NCBI GenBank assembly: GCA_022712235.1
Contig: JALAGW010000245.1
Coordinates: 1-8,844, forward strand
From: Brevundimonas sp.
GTDB lineage: Bacteria; Pseudomonadota; Alphaproteobacteria; Caulobacterales; Caulobacteraceae
DNA: 8,844 bases
Direction: 5' to 3'
The position numbers were made by a program, and so were the translations under genes. Shown piece by piece: positions 6,486 through 8,844 of the stretch. The notes beneath the pieces are model-generated. The model was not told where the DNA came from and did no database searches. It worked only from the letters and a program-made list of their open reading frames with translations. Each line of letters starts with the position of its first letter. Within the stretch, counting starts at the first letter, position 1.

Positions 6486-7595
6486 TTAGCGCAGCTTCAG
6501 CGTGGCCAGACCGAGCAGCGCCAGCATGGCGGCGACGATCCAGAAACGGATGACGACGGTGGATTCCGGCCAGCCCATCTTCTCGAAGTGGTGGTGGATG
6601 GGCGCCATCAGGAAGATGCGCTTGCCGGTCAGCTTGAAGTAGCCGACCTGGATCATGACCGAGGCCGCCTCGACCACGAACAGGCCGCCGACGATGCCCA
6701 GCACCAGTTCGTGCTTGGTGGCGACGGCGATCGAACCGAGCGCGCCGCCGAGGGCCAGCGAGCCGGTGTCGCCCATGAAGATCTTGGCCGGGGGAGCGTT
6801 GTACCAGAGGAAGCCCATGCCCCCGCCGATCATGGCGGCGCAGAAGATGGCCAGCTCGCCCGCGCCGGGCACGTGGTGGACCTGCAGATAGTCCGCGAAC
6901 AGGAAGTTGCCGACCAGATAGGAGATGATGCCGAAGGCGCCCGCCGCCATCATCACCGGCACGATGGCCAGGCCGTCCAGACCGTCGGTCAGGTTCACCG
7001 CGTTGGAGAAGCCGATGATGGTGAAGGCGGCGAAAGCCACATAGAACCAGCCGATATTCAGCAGGATGGCCTTCAGGAAGGGGAAGGCGATCGAGGTCTC
7101 AAGACCCGGCGAGGTCGGGGAATAGGTCATCCAGACCACGGTCAGCACGCCCGCGATCACGGCCACGACGGCCTGGGCCGCCAGCTTCTGTTTGGACGTC
7201 AGCCCGGCCGAGGTCTGCTTGGTCACCTTGGCGTAGTCGTCGATGAAGCCCAGCACGCCGAAGGCCGCCGTCACGCCCGAGACGATCCAGATATAGGGGT
7301 TGGTCAGGTCGCCCCACAGCAGGACGGCCACGCCGATGCCCGCCAGGATCATCAGCCCGCCCATGGTGGGGGTGCCGACCTTGGACAGGTGCGAGACCGG
7401 ACCGTCGTCGCGGATCGGCTGGCCCCGCCCCTGCTTGGCGCGGATCCAGTTGATGAAGCGGCTGCCCATGGCGACCGCCACGATCATGGCCGTGGCCATG
7501 GCCAGGGCCACGCGCACCGTCTGATACTGGATCAGGTGCAGCAGCGGATATTCCTGCGCGATGTCCGCGTAATAGAGATAAAGCAGGTAGAACAT
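6486..7595 (-). CDS. mraY: Phospho-N-acetylmuramoyl-pentapeptide transferase (lipid I synthesis)
   Basis: MraY is an integral membrane enzyme that moves phospho-MurNAc-pentapeptide from UDP onto undecaprenyl phosphate, making lipid I. The 369 residues (E. coli 360) form about ten hydrophobic helices. Diagnostic motifs are KVGTPTMGG (72-80), the Mg-binding pair D119-D120 in FIDDYAKV, NAVNLTDGLDGLA (198-210), FMGDTGSL (273-280) with catalytic D276, and APIHHHFE (331-338). The ATG shares one base with the murF stop (TGATG), and an AAGGGA (7606-7611) lies about 10 nt upstream inside murF, so it is translationally coupled to murF. It hands lipid I to MurG, encoded further down the same operon. Nothing is unusual in length or in the key residues. 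Confidence 0.98.
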   Translation of the reverse strand: MFYLLYLYYADIAQEYPLLHLIQYQTVRVALAMATAMIVAVAMGSRFINWIRAKQGRGQPIRDDGPVSHLSKVGTPTMGGLMILAGIGVAVLLWGDLTNPYIWIVSGVTAAFGVLGFIDDYAKVTKQTSAGLTSKQKLAAQAVVAVIAGVLTVVWMTYSPTSPGLETSIAFPFLKAILLNIGWFYVAFAAFTIIGFSNAVNLTDGLDGLAIVPVMMAAGAFGIISYLVGNFLFADYLQVHHVPGAGELAIFCAAMIGGGMGFLWYNAPPAKIFMGDTGSLALGGALGSIAVATKHELVLGIVGGLFVVEAASVMIQVGYFKLTGKRIFLMAPIHHHFEKMGWPESTVVIRFWIVAAMLALLGLATLKLR

Positions 7596-8844
7596 CAGGC
7601 AGGCTTCCCTTGGGCCTCGGCGGCGACGCGCGCCTCTTGTTCGGCAGCGCCGAGTTTTGCAAGCGCGGCCGCGACCAGAGCGGCCCGCGACCCGTTCGAT
7701 CCCTTGACCATGACCACGTCGCCGGGCTGGACCAGACTGGCGGCCTCGGCGGCCAATTCGGCGGCGGTTTCACGCCACTGGCCCCGCTGCGACGGCGGCA
7801 GGATGTCGTAAAGCTGGCGCATCTGCGGTCCGGCGGCATGAACCAGATCCAGACCCGCCGCCTCGATGGCCGGGGCCAGCCCCTCGTGCAAAGCGCGGCT
7901 GTGGTTGCCCAGTTCCAGCATGTCGCTCAGGACGACGACGCGGCGACCGCCCTGCCCGACCGGCTTGGCGCCCAGGCTGACGAAGCCCGCCTTCATCGAC
8001 AGGGGATTGGCGTTGTAGCTCTCGTCGATCAGGGTGAAGGCCCCGCCGGGGATGGCGACCGTCTGCATCTGGCCGCGTCCGGCCAGAGGCTGGAAGCCAG
8101 CCAAGGCCTGCAAGGCGGTGTCCAGCGACACGTCCAGAGCCTGCAGCATCAGGATGACGCACAGGCTGTTCAGGCCCCAGTGCACGCCCGACTGGGCCAG
8201 ACGATATTCGATCCGCCGTCCGTCCAGTTCGGCCGTGACCGTCGCGCCTTCACTGTCGGGCGTGAAGTCTAGCAGGCGGGCGTCGCAGCCCGCGTCGTGT
8301 CCGAAGGTGCGCAACGTCGCCCCGGCGTCCAGCGCGCCCTGGCGCACGATGGCGGCATGGGCGTCGGCGGCGTTGACCACGGCCACGCCGCCGGGAACCA
8401 GACCCTGGAAAATGGCGGCCTTCTCGCGCGCCACACCCGCCTCGCCGTCGGCGAAGGCCTCGATGTGGACCGGGCCGACCGTGGTGACGCAGGCGGCGTG
8501 GGGGCGGACGAAGGCCGACAGCGGCCCGATCTCGCCCGGATGGTTCATGCCGATCTCGAACACGGCGCGGTCGGTGCCGTGCGGCATCCGCGCCAGCGTC
8601 AGCGGCACGCCGATGTGGTTGTTGTAGCTCTTGATCGAGGCGTGGCTGGAGCCGGCCAGATCGAGGCCCGCCTTGATCGCCTGGGTCACGCTGGTCTTGC
8701 CGACGCTGCCGGTGACAGCGCCACGCAGACGAGCGCGGTCGCGGGCGGCTACGCCCATGGCCTCCAGCCCCTTCAGGGTGTCGGGCACCAGAACATAGGG
8801 CCCGCCCTCGACCGGGCGGTCGACCCGGGCGACGGTGGCCCCGG
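7595..8844 (-). CDS. murF: UDP-N-acetylmuramoyl-tripeptide--D-alanyl-D-alanine ligase, N-terminus cut by window edge
   Basis: MurF is the cytoplasmic ATP-dependent ligase adding D-Ala-D-Ala to UDP-MurNAc-tripeptide. The frame stays open to the end of the window with typical MurF sequence (VEGGPYVLVPDTLKGLEAMG), so about 416 residues are visible and the first few tens are outside. Seen here are the P-loop TGSVGKTS (bases 8690-8713), the YNNHIGVPLTLARMP stretch and the EIGMNHPGEIGPLS stretch of the central ATPase domain, HWGLN (the HN-like motif), DESYNANP (8003-8026), and the C-terminal KGSNGSRA. The P-loop has Val where many MurF proteins have Asn. A GTG at 8786-8788 could be taken for a start but lies inside the conserved domain, so it is not the start. 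The stop codon overlaps the mraY ATG by one base. The upstream neighbour, unseen, is probably murE. Confidence 0.97.
   Translation of the reverse strand, partial: GATVARVDRPVEGGPYVLVPDTLKGLEAMGVAARDRARLRGAVTGSVGKTSVTQAIKAGLDLAGSSHASIKSYNNHIGVPLTLARMPHGTDRAVFEIGMNHPGEIGPLSAFVRPHAACVTTVGPVHIEAFADGEAGVAREKAAIFQGLVPGGVAVVNAADAHAAIVRQGALDAGATLRTFGHDAGCDARLLDFTPDSEGATVTAELDGRRIEYRLAQSGVHWGLNSLCVILMLQALDVSLDTALQALAGFQPLAGRGQMQTVAIPGGAFTLIDESYNANPLSMKAGFVSLGAKPVGQGGRRVVVLSDMLELGNHSRALHEGLAPAIEAAGLDLVHAAGPQMRQLYDILPPSQRGQWRETAAELAAEAASLVQPGDVVMVKGSNGSRAALVAAALAKLGAAEQEARVAAEAQGKPA

Noticed and set aside
5180..6553. A 457-codon plus-strand open frame opposite murD
   Set aside because: It is a shadow of murD with low-complexity composition, no recognisable motif and no credible ribosome binding context.
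6414..7811. A 465-codon plus-strand open frame opposite mraY
   Set aside because: It is very rich in His, Asp, Gly and Gln because it is antisense to hydrophobic codons. MraY is certain in this region.
8786..8788. GTG as the murF start codon
   Set aside because: Conserved MurF sequence continues in frame upstream to the window edge, so the gene is cut by the window and does not start here.

Overview
The window looks like a chromosomal segment of a high-GC alphaproteobacterium. Gene order and protein character fit the Caulobacterales, perhaps Brevundimonas-like. That placement is inferred from GC content, the protein sequences and the type of palindromic repeats; no marker gene confirms it.

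Right part (8844 down to 2721, all minus strand): a tightly packed piece of the division and cell wall (dcw) cluster, transcribed from high to low coordinates: murF (its start lies beyond the window edge), mraY, murD, ftsW, murG. Junctions are 1-nt (murF/mraY) and 4-nt (murD/ftsW) overlaps or gaps of 4 and 12 nt, so this is one operon with translational coupling. Together these genes complete UDP-MurNAc-pentapeptide (MurD adds D-Glu, MurF adds D-Ala-D-Ala), move it to the lipid carrier (MraY, lipid I), add GlcNAc (MurG, lipid II) and polymerise it at the septum (FtsW).

Middle (2671-1556, minus): an MscS-type mechanosensitive channel gene 49 nt after murG, where murC is commonly found. The dcw cluster is therefore split at this point.

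Left part: a convergent intergenic region (1415-1555) filled by a large perfect inverted repeat; a small secreted protein of unknown function on the plus strand (959-1414); and, divergent from it, a WecG/TagA/CpsF-type glycosyltransferase (888-28, minus). A short hairpin at the window edge may terminate the latter.

The most notable observation is inside murD. A roughly 109-bp nested palindrome with side hairpins (5619-5727) lies in the reading frame and is translated as about 37 extra residues in the central domain. It has the same ends (CCGTCAT...ATGACGG) and nearly the same length as the intergenic inverted repeat at 1430-1541. This suggests a dispersed palindromic element that has entered an essential gene in frame, comparable in principle to the Rickettsia palindromic elements.
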